Under the pieces are notes generated by a model, which was not told where the DNA came from, searched no databases, and saw only the letters and a program-made list of their open reading frames with translations. Positions 54,834 to 64,000 of a stretch of DNA of 64,000 nt are shown one piece after another (the first letter of the stretch is position 1; each line of letters starts with the position of its first letter). The stretch lies in the NCBI RefSeq assembly GCF_000429785.1, contig NZ_KE386952.1:334917-398916 (forward strand), written 5' to 3'. This DNA comes from Chitinibacter tainanensis DSM 15459. GTDB taxonomy: Bacteria > Pseudomonadota > Gammaproteobacteria > Burkholderiales > Chitinibacteraceae. Made by a program: the position numbers and the translations under genes.

Positions 54834-55463
54834 TTAACTCAAGGTGCCGCCCCGCCAGACCACGAGGCCCAGCACCAGCAAACTGGCCTGCGCCGGCAGC
54901 TGCACTGCAAAGTAGCGGCTGTGGTCGGGATTATCCGGCTGCAGCGTAATGTAATCAGGGCTCAGCCCGATCCGCCGAATCATCACCGCCCCATCCATCG
55001 CCACCGCAAAAATCTGTCCAGCACAGAGTTCGGTCCGCGCGCGGTCGATGAGCACCCAGTCGCCTTTTTGAATCGTGGGCGCCATCGACTGATGGGGCGC
55101 CACTGCCGCGATCAAAGTAGCCGGATCAGCAGCCAACTGACGGGCTAGCACCGCTGAAAACCCCAGCCCCTGCGCCGCAAAGTGCGGCTGTGTATCCACA
55201 AAACCCTCAATGACCGGGATCGCCACCAGCGTTTCTACCGCCGCTTCGGCCACTGCCCGGGCACCTGGGCCGGCCTCGAACTCGCTCACACTAAGCCCCA
55301 GTGCATCAATCAACTTGCGCAAGGTTGCCGCCCGCGGCGAGGCAGTATCGCCAGACAAAATACGGTGCACTGTTGGCTGTGGCACACCGGCCCGCTCACC
55401 CAGTTGAGCCTGGCTAAGCCCAAAATGTCGCATCCATTGTCGTAATGCTTCAGAATTATTCAT
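54834..55463 (-). CDS. XRE-family regulator with S24 (LexA/CI-like) domain
   Basis: 209 residues. N-terminal helix-turn-helix: LSQAQLGERAGVPQPTVHRILSG. C-terminal peptidase S24 fold: APHQSMAPTIQKGDWVLI has the catalytic Ser position (SM). At the usual catalytic Lys position (VxVKRL in LexA), this protein has VMIRRI: the Lys is replaced by Arg, so self-cleavage may be lost. It is probably a constitutive or ligand-controlled repressor. Minus strand; its target is not identified. Confidence 0.85.
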   Translation of the reverse strand: MNNSEALRQWMRHFGLSQAQLGERAGVPQPTVHRILSGDTASPRAATLRKLIDALGLSVSEFEAGPGARAVAEAAVETLVAIPVIEGFVDTQPHFAAQGLGFSAVLARQLAADPATLIAAVAPHQSMAPTIQKGDWVLIDRARTELCAGQIFAVAMDGAVMIRRIGLSPDYITLQPDNPDHSRYFAVQLPAQASLLVLGLVVWRGGTLS

Positions 55464-55609
55464 TTTCGTATAATCGATGTATTTTCAAACATATTAATAC
55501 ATTTTTCACGCTGCAGGATAACAACCTGCCGTTTATGCCACGTGCCCCCTATCCCGCGCCACCTCTAGATCATCCCCATGCTCAGTGCCCACACCCAAAC
55601 ATCGCCCAT

Positions 55610-55639
55610 AAAAAAGATCGCCCGCAGGCGATCTTTTTT
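55610..55639. terminator. Bidirectional terminator after cpoB
   Basis: AAAAAAGATCGCC, CGCA loop, GGCGATCTTTTTT. Serves cpoB on the minus strand. Confidence 0.85.
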
Positions 55640-55672
55640 ATGGCAGCGGCTTGCCCATCGGCACGCCAATGC

Positions 55673-56416
55673 TTAGTTCGGCGCCGCCAGTGCCTTTTTG
55701 GCCTTGGCTGCCGCTTCGGACTGTGGATAACGCTCGATGATATTGATCAGGTAGCTGCGCGAGCCCTTTTTATCGCCGGTTTGCGCGGCGACCGAGGCAA
55801 GGCCCAGTAGCGCATCGGGGGCTTTGGCGTCGTCTGGCGCGTTTTCGACCACGTTTTTAAACGCAATCGCGGCAGATTTATAGTCTTTGTTAAAAGCGTA
55901 ATTCATGCCCATCCAATACTGCGCGGCCGGCATTTTGTCGCTATTGGGAAAGTCGGCCACAAATTTGGCCCAGGCGGCGCCCGCTTCTTTGAATTTCTTG
56001 CCTTGTACCAGCGCGACGGCGGCGTCGAAGCTTTCTTGCTCGGTGGCTTTAACTTCGGCTTTGGCCTCGGCCTTGGCTTGCTCCAGCGCACGCAGGCGGG
56101 CATCCAGATCGACATATAGGTCTTTCTGGCGTTTTACCGCTTCTTCGAGGCTGAATTGCAGGTTTTCGTTCGCCCCACGCAGCTGGGCGATTTCGTCTTT
56201 TTGCTGATCCAGCTGGCGCACCAGATCGAGTACGCGCTTATTACTGGCCTCGAGCTGCTCCAGCCGTTGCTGGTTTTCCTGCTGCAGTCGGGTCACATTA
56301 TTGGTTAAATCAGTGATCTGCTGACGAGCCACATTATCGTCAAACAGACCAGCCTGAGCCTGCAGCGACAAGCCAGCCAGAATCAGGGCCATCAGGCTAC
56401 GTTTCAGCATTTGCAT
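55673..56416 (-). CDS. cpoB: Tol-Pal system protein CpoB (YbgF)
   Basis: 247 residues. Signal peptide ends AQA; the N-terminal half (about 30-115) is a coiled coil, the C-terminal half (about 125-245) holds tetratricopeptide repeats (AAGAAWAKFVADFPNSDKMPA region; NYAFNKDYKSAAIAFKNVVENAPDDAK shown only in part). It coordinates PBP1B activity with Tol-Pal constriction. Last gene of the tol cluster, separated from pal by a hairpin. Confidence 0.93.
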   Translation of the reverse strand: MQMLKRSLMALILAGLSLQAQAGLFDDNVARQQITDLTNNVTRLQQENQQRLEQLEASNKRVLDLVRQLDQQKDEIAQLRGANENLQFSLEEAVKRQKDLYVDLDARLRALEQAKAEAKAEVKATEQESFDAAVALVQGKKFKEAGAAWAKFVADFPNSDKMPAAQYWMGMNYAFNKDYKSAAIAFKNVVENAPDDAKAPDALLGLASVAAQTGDKKGSRSYLINIIERYPQSEAAAKAKKALAAPN

Positions 56417-56443
56417 GATTCAAATCCTTCAGACAATAAACAC

Positions 56444-56464
56444 AAACCCCGCCAGGCGGGGTTT
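56444..56464. terminator. Hairpin between pal and cpoB
   Basis: AAACCCCG/CGGGGTTT around CCAGG, with only a weak T-run. It may attenuate or process transcription between pal and cpoB. Confidence 0.5.
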
Positions 56465-56537
56465 GTTTGGTGCAATACGCCCCAGCACAAACATTAGGCA
56501 AGAGCGTAGGGCAGGCGGTCAACTCAGGGCAAGCCCC

Positions 56538-57080
56538 TTATTTGCTTTGTTCGCCGTTATACACAATTTCCGCGCGGCGGTTACGTTCCCACGCTTCTTC
56601 GGTATCGCCATTTTCCAGCGGACGCTCTTTACCAAAGCTCACCGCTTCGATCTGGTCGGCATTCACACCCAAGGCGCTCAGCATTTTAGCCACGGCTTCG
56701 GCCCGTTTCTGACCCAGCGCCAGATTGTATTCGGCAGTACCACGATTGTCGGTGTGGCCTTGCAGAATGATCTTGTAATCACGGTTCTGCACCAGGAATT
56801 TAGCGTGAGCCTGCACCATTTCGTCGAAGTCTTTCTTCACGGTGTATGAATCGTAATCGAAGTACACGCGACGTTGTGACAGCACATTGTTTGGATCAGT
56901 CAGGCGTGGATCCAGTTTCACCCCGGTGGTGCCGGTGGTATCCACGGTTTTGATCTCGCTACCGGTGTTAGCACTTGGCGCTGGGGTGGCGGCGGTGTTT
57001 GGCGTCGTCACAGGAGCAGGGGTAGTTGAACACGCTGCCAGCAGGGCAGTCATCAATACACTCAGGGCAATCTTTTGCAT
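56538..57080 (-). CDS. pal: Peptidoglycan-associated lipoprotein Pal
   Basis: 180 residues. Lipobox LAAC; a Pro/Thr-rich linker; an OmpA-like domain with YFDYDSYTVKKDF and the peptidoglycan-contact block GHTDNRGTAEYNLALGQKRA. Lipid-anchored in the outer membrane; TolB partner. ATG at 57080 has GAGGA upstream. Confidence 0.96.
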   Translation of the reverse strand: MQKIALSVLMTALLAACSTTPAPVTTPNTAATPAPSANTGSEIKTVDTTGTTGVKLDPRLTDPNNVLSQRRVYFDYDSYTVKKDFDEMVQAHAKFLVQNRDYKIILQGHTDNRGTAEYNLALGQKRAEAVAKMLSALGVNADQIEAVSFGKERPLENGDTEEAWERNRRAEIVYNGEQSK

Positions 57081-57125
57081 CGCACTATTCCTCATTATTG
57101 AAAAGACAAAACACACTCGAACCAC

Positions 57126-58403
57126 TTACCGCAGCATTGGCCCCCAGGCAGGCTGGCGCACTTCGCCGCCCTGCGCTTTTAGCCGCTGTTTCACCCGGCC
57201 ATCGGCCGAAACAATCGCCAGCTGGCCACGACGACCCACATCGGTTTCGTACAGAATCATCTGGCTATTGGGTGCAAACGATGGCGAATCATCGGCATTG
57301 GTATCGGTCAACACCATGCTCTGGCGGCTGGCCAGATCCATAATCGCCACCCGATAGCCATTGCTGCGGGTGATATAAGTCATCGAACGACCATCCGGCG
57401 ACAACTTGGCGCTGGCATTGTAGGGGCCTGAATTGGTCAGCCGTACTACATCACCACCGCTGACTGACATCCGGTAAATCTGCGGGCTACCACCGCGGTC
57501 CGAGGTAAAGATGATGTTCCGACCATCCGGGGTAAAAGAAGGTTCCGTATTAATTTCACCGGTCTGGGTCAGGCGGCGCGGATTGGTGCCATCAACGTTC
57601 ACCAGATAAATCTGGCTGCCGTAATCTTTGGTCAGCACCACTGCCAGCTGGCGGCCATCTGGTGACCAGCCCGGCGCGGAGTTAGAGCCTTTGAAGTTAG
57701 CCGCTTGCCAGCGTTTGCCTGTCGCCAGCTCATGCACATACACCACCGGCTTTTCGTTCTCGAACGAGACATAGGCCAGTTTGCTGCCATCTGGAGACCA
57801 TTTGGGCGACATAATCGGCTGGCGCGAAGCCAACACGGTTTGCGCACCATAGCCATCCGAATCGGCCACTTGCAGCTGATGACGGCCCGGGGTTTTCAGT
57901 ACATAGGCGATGCGTGAGGCAAAGCTGCCGTTTTTACCGGTGAGCTTGGCGTAGATCATGTCGGCGATCTGGTGCGCCAGCCGGCGGGTTTGCGCGGGAT
58001 TACCGCGTTTTTCAAACGCGATCAGCTCTTGCTTGGTGGCCAGATCGACCAGCCAGAAACGCACCACCACTTGCCCAGCATCGGGCACGATCTGCCCTAC
58101 CAGCGCGGTTTGCGCACCCTTGGCCTGCAACGCGGCATAGTTGATCTCGCCCGAGCTATACGGCAGTGGCGCCACATCGCCGGCACCAATCACCTTGAAT
58201 AAACCGCTATTGGTCAGATCAGAGCCCACCACCGGGGTGATTGGCTGCTGCATGCCAATTTCGTTTTTAAAAGGCACGATGGCGATGGGGTATTGCTGGC
58301 TGCCGACCCCCACTACTTCAATGGTCATATCGGCACGCGCAGCGCCACCGAGCAGCAAAGTGGCCAGCAGCAGGCTACGTACAAACAGTTTCAGCATCTT
58401 CAT
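57126..58403 (-). CDS. tolB: Tol-Pal translocation protein TolB
   Basis: 425 residues. Signal peptide, N-terminal alpha/beta domain, and six-bladed propeller with repeated SPDGxxLAYVS/TPDGRNIIFTSDRGG motifs. Periplasmic; binds Pal and TolA. Directly follows tolA. Confidence 0.96.
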   Translation of the reverse strand: MKMLKLFVRSLLLATLLLGGAARADMTIEVVGVGSQQYPIAIVPFKNEIGMQQPITPVVGSDLTNSGLFKVIGAGDVAPLPYSSGEINYAALQAKGAQTALVGQIVPDAGQVVVRFWLVDLATKQELIAFEKRGNPAQTRRLAHQIADMIYAKLTGKNGSFASRIAYVLKTPGRHQLQVADSDGYGAQTVLASRQPIMSPKWSPDGSKLAYVSFENEKPVVYVHELATGKRWQAANFKGSNSAPGWSPDGRQLAVVLTKDYGSQIYLVNVDGTNPRRLTQTGEINTEPSFTPDGRNIIFTSDRGGSPQIYRMSVSGGDVVRLTNSGPYNASAKLSPDGRSMTYITRSNGYRVAIMDLASRQSMVLTDTNADDSPSFAPNSQMILYETDVGRRGQLAIVSADGRVKQRLKAQGGEVRQPAWGPMLR

Positions 58404-58444
58404 CTTGTCTCACTCATCACAAGGTGTTGCAGCGTTTTGCCCGC

Positions 58445-59317
58445 TTAATCCAGGCGGAATTTAATCGTCCAAGTGCGCAGCGGGCCACTGAAAGTCTGCC
58501 CATCTGGCAATGGCGGAAAGCGCCCCATGCTCAGAATCGCCCGCTTGGTGGCCTCGGCATAGGCCGGATCACCAGTCGCATTAAGCTGCTGCAGCTGATC
58601 CTCCAAAATCGAGCCATCTGGCAGCACAATCACGCGGAATTCCGCAGTGGGGTTACCCCCCTTGCTATACACCGTACGCGATTTAATTTGCTGGATCAGC
58701 CGGCCTTTGTAGGATTCGATCCCCGACAGATTATTGCCGCTGCCTTTACCCGGCCCGCTATTGCCAGTGGCATTCGGATTAGTACCGGTACCGCCAGCTT
58801 TACCGCCGGCAACCGGCTTGCTATCACTCTTGTTGCTAGCCACTACGTTGTCGAACGACAGCGCATCTTGCAGCTCGCTGGATTTCTTCGGCGCAGCAGT
58901 CGGCTTGGCTTTCGGCTGCGGTGTGGCCTTGGCCGGCACCGCCGTTGCTTTTGGCTCCACAGTGGCTTTCGGCGTTGGCGTCGGTTTGGGCGTCAGCAGC
59001 GGGGTAGCGGTCGGCTTGGCCGTTGGTTTGGGCGTGGTTTTCACCTGTGCCGTCTGAATATCAACTTTTTCCGGCACCACTTCCGGCTCGGGCGGCGGCT
59101 GTTTCACTGGTTTGGCGTTCACCGGCTCGACCGGCGGCTCTGCCGGTGCCGCCGGTGGCGGGCCGCCCCATAGCTCAACCTGCACCGGTTGCGCCGGTTT
59201 GGTTTTCCACTGCACCGACAGCAGCAAGACACCAGCCAGCAACACGTGCATCAACACCGCTAGCACAAAGGCTAGGCCGCGTTGCTCGGCATGGGCAGGG
59301 TTATGCACTGGACTCAT
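58445..59317 (-). CDS. tolA: TolA, cell-envelope integrity protein
   Basis: 290 residues, short for TolA. One N-terminal transmembrane helix (about 14-34), then a long linker rich in Pro, Lys and Thr (about 60-150) instead of the Ala-rich helix of E. coli, then a globular TonB/TolA C-terminal domain beginning near YKGRLIQQIKSRTVYSK (shown in part). Links TolQR to TolB/Pal. Start overlaps tolR by four bases. Confidence 0.9.
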   Translation of the reverse strand: MSPVHNPAHAEQRGLAFVLAVLMHVLLAGVLLLSVQWKTKPAQPVQVELWGGPPPAAPAEPPVEPVNAKPVKQPPPEPEVVPEKVDIQTAQVKTTPKPTAKPTATPLLTPKPTPTPKATVEPKATAVPAKATPQPKAKPTAAPKKSSELQDALSFDNVVASNKSDSKPVAGGKAGGTGTNPNATGNSGPGKGSGNNLSGIESYKGRLIQQIKSRTVYSKGGNPTAEFRVIVLPDGSILEDQLQQLNATGDPAYAEATKRAILSMGRFPPLPDGQTFSGPLRTWTIKFRLD

Positions 59318-59730
59318 TGTTTCGGCTGCACCATCAAACCCACGCGAGCGATATTTTCGCGCTGCAATTGATCCATGGTTTGCACCACGACTTCGTATTT
59401 CACGTTTTTATCCGCCGAAATAATTACCGGCCGCTCTTGGCCAGCCAAGCGGGTTTTGATGCTGGCCACCAGCGCGCTGACATTCGCTTGCGGCTCGGCC
59501 TTGCTCCCCGGGGCATCCACCAGCCCCAGCGCGCCCTCGGCCGAGATTTCTACCGTTAGCGGCTTGGCATTCACTTCGGTATTGGCTTTACCCACGCTGG
59601 GCAAATTGATCACCGAGGGCTGCATCATGGGTGCCGCCACCATAAAAATCACCAGCAGCACCAACATCACATCGATGTAGGGCACCACATTGATTTCGCT
59701 TTTGGCGCGACGGGGTCGACGATTACGCAT
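59314..59730 (-). CDS. tolR: TolR (ExbD/TolR family)
   Basis: 138 residues. Starts with basic residues, then the helix INVVPYIDVMLVLLVIFMV with the conserved Asp. Periplasmic domain at the C-terminus. Proton-channel partner of TolQ. Confidence 0.95.
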   Translation of the reverse strand: MRNRRPRRAKSEINVVPYIDVMLVLLVIFMVAAPMMQPSVINLPSVGKANTEVNAKPLTVEISAEGALGLVDAPGSKAEPQANVSALVASIKTRLAGQERPVIISADKNVKYEVVVQTMDQLQRENIARVGLMVQPKQ

Positions 59731-59742
59731 GCCACCACCGCC

Positions 59743-60417
59743 TTAGCGCACTTGGCGCTGCAGTACGTTAGAAAACTCTTCGATGAAGGTATCAAAACGA
59801 TTGGCGAGGCGATCCACATCGTAGGCAAAGCGGTTGTACGCCACCACAGCCGGAATCGCGGCAAACAGACCAATCGCCGTCGCCACCAGCGCCTCGGCAA
59901 TGTGTGGCGCCACGGTCGCCAGCGTGGCTTGGCCGACATTACCCAAGCCTTTGAACGCGTACATAATCCCCCACACGGTACCAAACAGCCCGATATACGG
60001 GCTCACCGAGCCGACCGAGGCCAGGAAGGCATTGTGTTTATCCAGGAAATCCAGCTCGCGCTGACACGAAGCCCGCATCGCCCGGCGCGTACCTTCCATC
60101 ACATCCGATAATTCCATATTGCCGCGCTGGCGCAGCTTGAGAAATTCGCCAAAGCCGGCTTCAAAGATTTTTTCCATACCGATGCTGCGCGAGCGTTTAA
60201 CCTGCTCATACAGTGCGGAAAGATCCGAGCCGCTCCAGAAGCGGTCTTCAAATTCTTCGGTGCTTTTTTTGGCATTGGCCAGCGTGAAATGCTTGCTGAA
60301 AATATGCCACCAGGACATGAAGGACAGCGCCAGCAGGATCACCATCACCAGCTGCACGACAAAACTCGCCTGGATAACCAGGTTGATAATCGACATATCT
60401 TCAACGCCAGTGCTCAC
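59743..60417 (-). CDS. tolQ: TolQ (MotA/TolQ/ExbB proton channel)
   Basis: 224 residues, three helices. GTG at 60417 with GGAG upstream is preferred over the ATG seven codons on. The TolQ signature SPYIGLFGTVWGIM is present. Heads the tol operon: no ybgC upstream, unlike most proteobacterial clusters. Confidence 0.95.
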   Translation of the reverse strand: MSTGVEDMSIINLVIQASFVVQLVMVILLALSFMSWWHIFSKHFTLANAKKSTEEFEDRFWSGSDLSALYEQVKRSRSIGMEKIFEAGFGEFLKLRQRGNMELSDVMEGTRRAMRASCQRELDFLDKHNAFLASVGSVSPYIGLFGTVWGIMYAFKGLGNVGQATLATVAPHIAEALVATAIGLFAAIPAVVAYNRFAYDVDRLANRFDTFIEEFSNVLQRQVR

Positions 60418-60579
60418 GGGGTCACTCCAAAATCCTGAAAATTAAACAAATCGGCTGTCAAAATAGAAACTGCGGCCGGCGAAAAGTTCAGCCGGCAGCG
60501 TGGGCAGTGTAGCGCAGGGTCACGCACGGGGCTGTTAGCCAGCGCATGCTGCGACAGTGCCATGGCTAGTTATTGTGCA

Positions 60580-60604
60580 TAAAAAATGCCCCGTCTGGGG
60601 CATT
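60580..60604 (-). terminator. Intrinsic terminator of the ruv operon
   Basis: AATGCCCC, GTCT, GGGGCATT with T-run on the minus strand, 22 bases after the ruvB stop. Separates ruv from tol transcription. Confidence 0.85.
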
Positions 60605-60625
60605 GTTGTGTGAAATTACCGTTAT

Positions 60626-61675
<1,050 letters not shown>

Positions 61676-61689
61676 CGTGATACCCATGC

Positions 61690-61738
61690 TGGTATATACA
61701 CACCAGCCAGATCAGTTATAAGTTACAGAGCAATACCC
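61690..61738. repeat. 49-nt palindromic repeat, copy 14
   Basis: TGGTATATA...GCAATACCC. Lies between ruvA and ruvB. On the minus strand the ruvA stop TAG overlaps GGGTAT by one base. Confidence 0.7.
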
Positions 61739-62331
61739 TAGGCTTTAGCCAGCGATTTCAGTGCCAGGCGGATACCATCGCTCACCGACGCATCGGCCGG
61801 CAGGGTTTTCATCGCCAGATTGGCTTCGCGCTCGTTATACCCCAGCGCCAACAGCGCATTCAGAATATCACTGCGATCATCCGGCGTGGTGGCCAATGGC
61901 AACTCGCCCGGCATACTCACCAACCCGCCGGTGGCCAGCTTGCCGCGCAATTCCAGCACCAGCCGCTCGGCCGTTTTCTTGCCGATGCCCGGCACGGCCG
62001 ACAAGCGTTTGATGTCTTCCGAGGCCACCGCCAGCGCCAGCTCATCGGCGGTCATACCCGATAACACCGCCAGCGCGATCTTGGCACCGATGCCGGTGAC
62101 TTTAATCAGTGAGCGAAAGGCATTGCGCTCTTCGCGCGTCGCGAAGCCGTACAGCAGCTGCGCGTCTTCACGCACCACCAGATGGGTAAAGAGGGTTGTC
62201 GCTTCGCCCAGATGCGGCAGCACATAAAACGTGCTCATCGGCACATCCACTTCATAGCCCACGCCGCCGACATCCAGTAGGATTTGCGGCGGCTGTTTTT
62301 CCAGCAGTTTGCCCGTCAGGCGACCAATCAT
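61738..62331 (-). CDS. ruvA: Holliday junction DNA-binding protein RuvA
   Basis: 197 residues. OB domain [19 protein letters not shown]...YEV, then tandem helix-hairpin-helix motifs ([31 protein letters not shown]), then C-terminal RuvB-binding domain. Start at 62331 is canonical. Confidence 0.96.
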   Translation of the reverse strand: MIGRLTGKLLEKQPPQILLDVGGVGYEVDVPMSTFYVLPHLGEATTLFTHLVVREDAQLLYGFATREERNAFRSLIKVTGIGAKIALAVLSGMTADELALAVASEDIKRLSAVPGIGKKTAERLVLELRGKLATGGLVSMPGELPLATTPDDRSDILNALLALGYNEREANLAMKTLPADASVSDGIRLALKSLAKA

Positions 62332-62464
62332 GATGAGACTCTGCGCCAAGCGCCAAGGTGAACGAACGTACAGTATACCGGCCACAAGGCAAAAACCAAA
62401 CCGGTGCGGCGCGCGCTGCGGCATTCATGCGTAGCCAGCAGTGTTACCGGCCAAATTTACAGCA

Positions 62465-62513
62465 GGGTATAGCGCCAAAAACCAATTAGGATAATGCCTA
62501 CATGGCAATACCC
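62465..62513. repeat. 49-nt palindromic repeat, copy 15
   Basis: GGGTATAGCG...GGCAATACCC. Lies between ruvC and ruvA. The ruvC stop TAG overlaps GGGTAT by one base on the minus strand. Interior CCAATTAGGATAAT matches the family consensus well. Confidence 0.8.
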
Positions 62514-63043
62514 TAGGCCATGCGCCCACGCTTCATCGACATCCGATAAGCCGCCAGCTGCTTGGCCGCGCCCCCTTGATGCTGGGCATGGGTAAGGGCC
62601 ACCCCGAGGGCATCGGCCGCATCCGCTTGTGGCACGCCGGACAGGCGCAGATGGCGTTGCACCATCAAGCCCACTTGCTCTTTATCGGCATGGCCATTGC
62701 CGACCACCGCCTGCTTGACCTGCAAGGCGGTGTATTCCGCCACCGGCAAGCCCGCCAGCACCAGCGCGGCCACACAGGCGCCCCGCGCTTGCCCCAGCAT
62801 CAGCGTGGCGGCCGGGTTTACATTGACAAACACTTGCTCGATGGCCGATTCGCTGGGCTGATAGGTGGCCACAATTTTCTCGATACCATCCAGAATAATG
62901 CGGATACGGTCGGCCAGCGCGCCGCCTTGGGTTTTGATACAACCCGAGGCCACATAAATACGCTCTTGGCCCACCACATCAATCACCCCAAAGCCGGTGG
63001 TGCGCGAGCCGGGGTCAATGCCGAGGATGCGGGCGCGACTCAT
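62513..63043 (-). CDS. ruvC: Holliday junction resolvase RuvC
   Basis: 176 residues. Start [14 protein letters not shown] with the first catalytic Asp; ESAIEQVF (Glu) and [11 protein letters not shown] (Asp) complete the four-acid site. Cleaves Holliday junctions at symmetric sites. Four-base overlap with the TonB-like gene upstream. Confidence 0.96.
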   Translation of the reverse strand: MSRARILGIDPGSRTTGFGVIDVVGQERIYVASGCIKTQGGALADRIRIILDGIEKIVATYQPSESAIEQVFVNVNPAATLMLGQARGACVAALVLAGLPVAEYTALQVKQAVVGNGHADKEQVGLMVQRHLRLSGVPQADAADALGVALTHAQHQGGAAKQLAAYRMSMKRGRMA

Positions 63044-63909
63044 TCGCTGGTGAGGGTTTGCCGCTCGAAAGTCCAGGTGCGGGTAATGACCAGCACTGTC
63101 GCCGGCTTGCCGCTGGCGTCGAGCATATCGGGTGGCAGGCGCGAGAAAGGTGCCGCCATTTTGAGAATACGCAGTGCAGCGGCATCCAGCTCGGCATTGC
63201 CTGAGGACTTATCAATCTGCGAGCTGAGCATTTGCCCATCCGCGCCGATCTCAACCGTCACGCGCAGCTGGCCGTAAATCTTGCGCCCGCTGGCATCCAC
63301 CGGATAGGCCATGGTGCCGATTTTTTCGATTTTTTGCCGCCAGCCATCCATATACATGGCCACGCTGGTTTGCTTGGCGCGGGCGCCAACAAAGGCTTTG
63401 CGCGGCTTGCTTTGATAATCGTGATTTTGCTTGGCGATCTGCGCAGCCAGCGCGGCGATTTCCTGCTGGCGGCGGGTTTGTTCTTTCAGGGTTTCCAGAT
63501 CCAGCGGCGCTTCCGGCGCGGCTTCGCTGTTTTTTTGCTGGCTGGGGGCGGCGGGCGCCGGTTTAAGTTGCGACATCAGCCGCACATTTTGTTCTTCCAG
63601 CTGCTTGAGCTTGGCTTCCACTTGCTCCAGCTCAGGGTCGCTGGGCTTGGTTTTGGCCGGCAGCGCCGATTTCACCCGATGATTGGCCGCATCGGTATTA
63701 CCGCCGCCATCCAGATCAACCTGGGCCTCTACTTCGGCATTGCTGGGCTTGGTGGTGGTTTTTTGATTCACCAGCACCACTTCCAGCGGATTTTGCGACA
63801 GCAATTGGCGTGGCGAGGGCAGCACAAATTTGATGCCGAAAATAGGAAAGGCGTGCAGCACCAGCGATATCAACATCGCGGTGACCATAAAACGTTGCCC
63901 CCGATCCAT
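63040..63909 (-). CDS. TonB-family energy transducer-like protein
   Basis: 289 residues. N-terminal helix (about 10-28) followed by a charged, Gln/Glu-rich linker (coiled coil about 95-115 and 135-160) and a C-terminal TonB-like domain ([20 protein letters not shown]). No ExbBD or receptor gene adjacent. It overlaps ruvC by four bases, so it is co-expressed with the ruv genes. Confidence 0.8.
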   Translation of the reverse strand: MDRGQRFMVTAMLISLVLHAFPIFGIKFVLPSPRQLLSQNPLEVVLVNQKTTTKPSNAEVEAQVDLDGGGNTDAANHRVKSALPAKTKPSDPELEQVEAKLKQLEEQNVRLMSQLKPAPAAPSQQKNSEAAPEAPLDLETLKEQTRRQQEIAALAAQIAKQNHDYQSKPRKAFVGARAKQTSVAMYMDGWRQKIEKIGTMAYPVDASGRKIYGQLRVTVEIGADGQMLSSQIDKSSGNAELDAAALRILKMAAPFSRLPPDMLDASGKPATVLVITRTWTFERQTLTSE

Positions 63910-64000
63910 TTAGCTCTTCCCGCATCCGATTTTGCACAATCGCGCGAGTGTAGCACAGCCATCCCCGCCGCCACTGTGGCGGGCGCAACTTGGCTAAAGC

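Overview
The window looks like a chromosomal piece of a GC-rich betaproteobacterium, most likely Neisseriales and possibly of the Chitinibacteraceae type. The evidence is the protein repertoire: AceK, cobalamin-dependent MetH, Pta, a complete Tol-Pal system, several chemoreceptors, a secreted esterase with a chitin-binding module, and an N-acetylglucosamine-type PTS permease. The lineage is inferred from protein flavour, not from a marker gene; there is no rRNA here, only one tRNA (Gln-UUG).

Layout. 0-19.4 kb holds mixed metabolic and envelope genes: a DUF2252 protein, esterase, TorT-like binding protein, cupin, SIS protein, SugE-type exporter, RsmB-like methyltransferase, cystatin-like lipoprotein, SemiSWEET/HAD pair with a divergent AraC regulator, a Cache chemoreceptor, and a QseBC/PmrAB-like two-component system divergent from mipA. 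19.4-22.4 kb is an AT-rich island: about 0.9 kb of repeats and hairpins, then a two-gene unit of a DUF3696-type AAA ATPase and a small protein whose C-terminus resembles the colicin E3 ribonuclease motif. I consider this a candidate uncharacterised defence (abortive-infection) module. 22.5-43 kb is housekeeping and central metabolism: metH, a chemoreceptor, a DUF3141 PHA-synthase-like protein, pta, a qor-yqiA-dyp operon, an LTA-synthase-like sulfatase, aceK, a diguanylate cyclase and a FAD dehydrogenase. 43-48 kb holds secreted proteins and an M13 peptidase. 48-64 kb holds queC, queE and tRNA-Gln, then a block with a Bcr/CflA exporter, small membrane proteins, a NagE-like PTS and an S24-family regulator, then cpoB-pal-tolBARQ and ruvBAC plus a TonB-like gene. 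The ruv-tol-pal-cpoB-que order resembles an arrangement known from Pseudomonas, here interrupted by about 6 kb and lacking ybgC.

The strongest unexplained signal outside the genes is a dispersed family of palindrome-ended elements. Fourteen copies, plus one doubtful copy at the metH 3' end, each run exactly 49 nt from GGGTAT (or a near match) to ATACCC (or a near match). All lie between genes or at gene ends, and several supply or touch stop codons (queE, ruvA, ruvC). Nothing in the window explains them. Intrinsic terminators, a PmrA/QseB-type box, a Fur-like box, a tRNA promoter and a structured sugE leader are also annotated.
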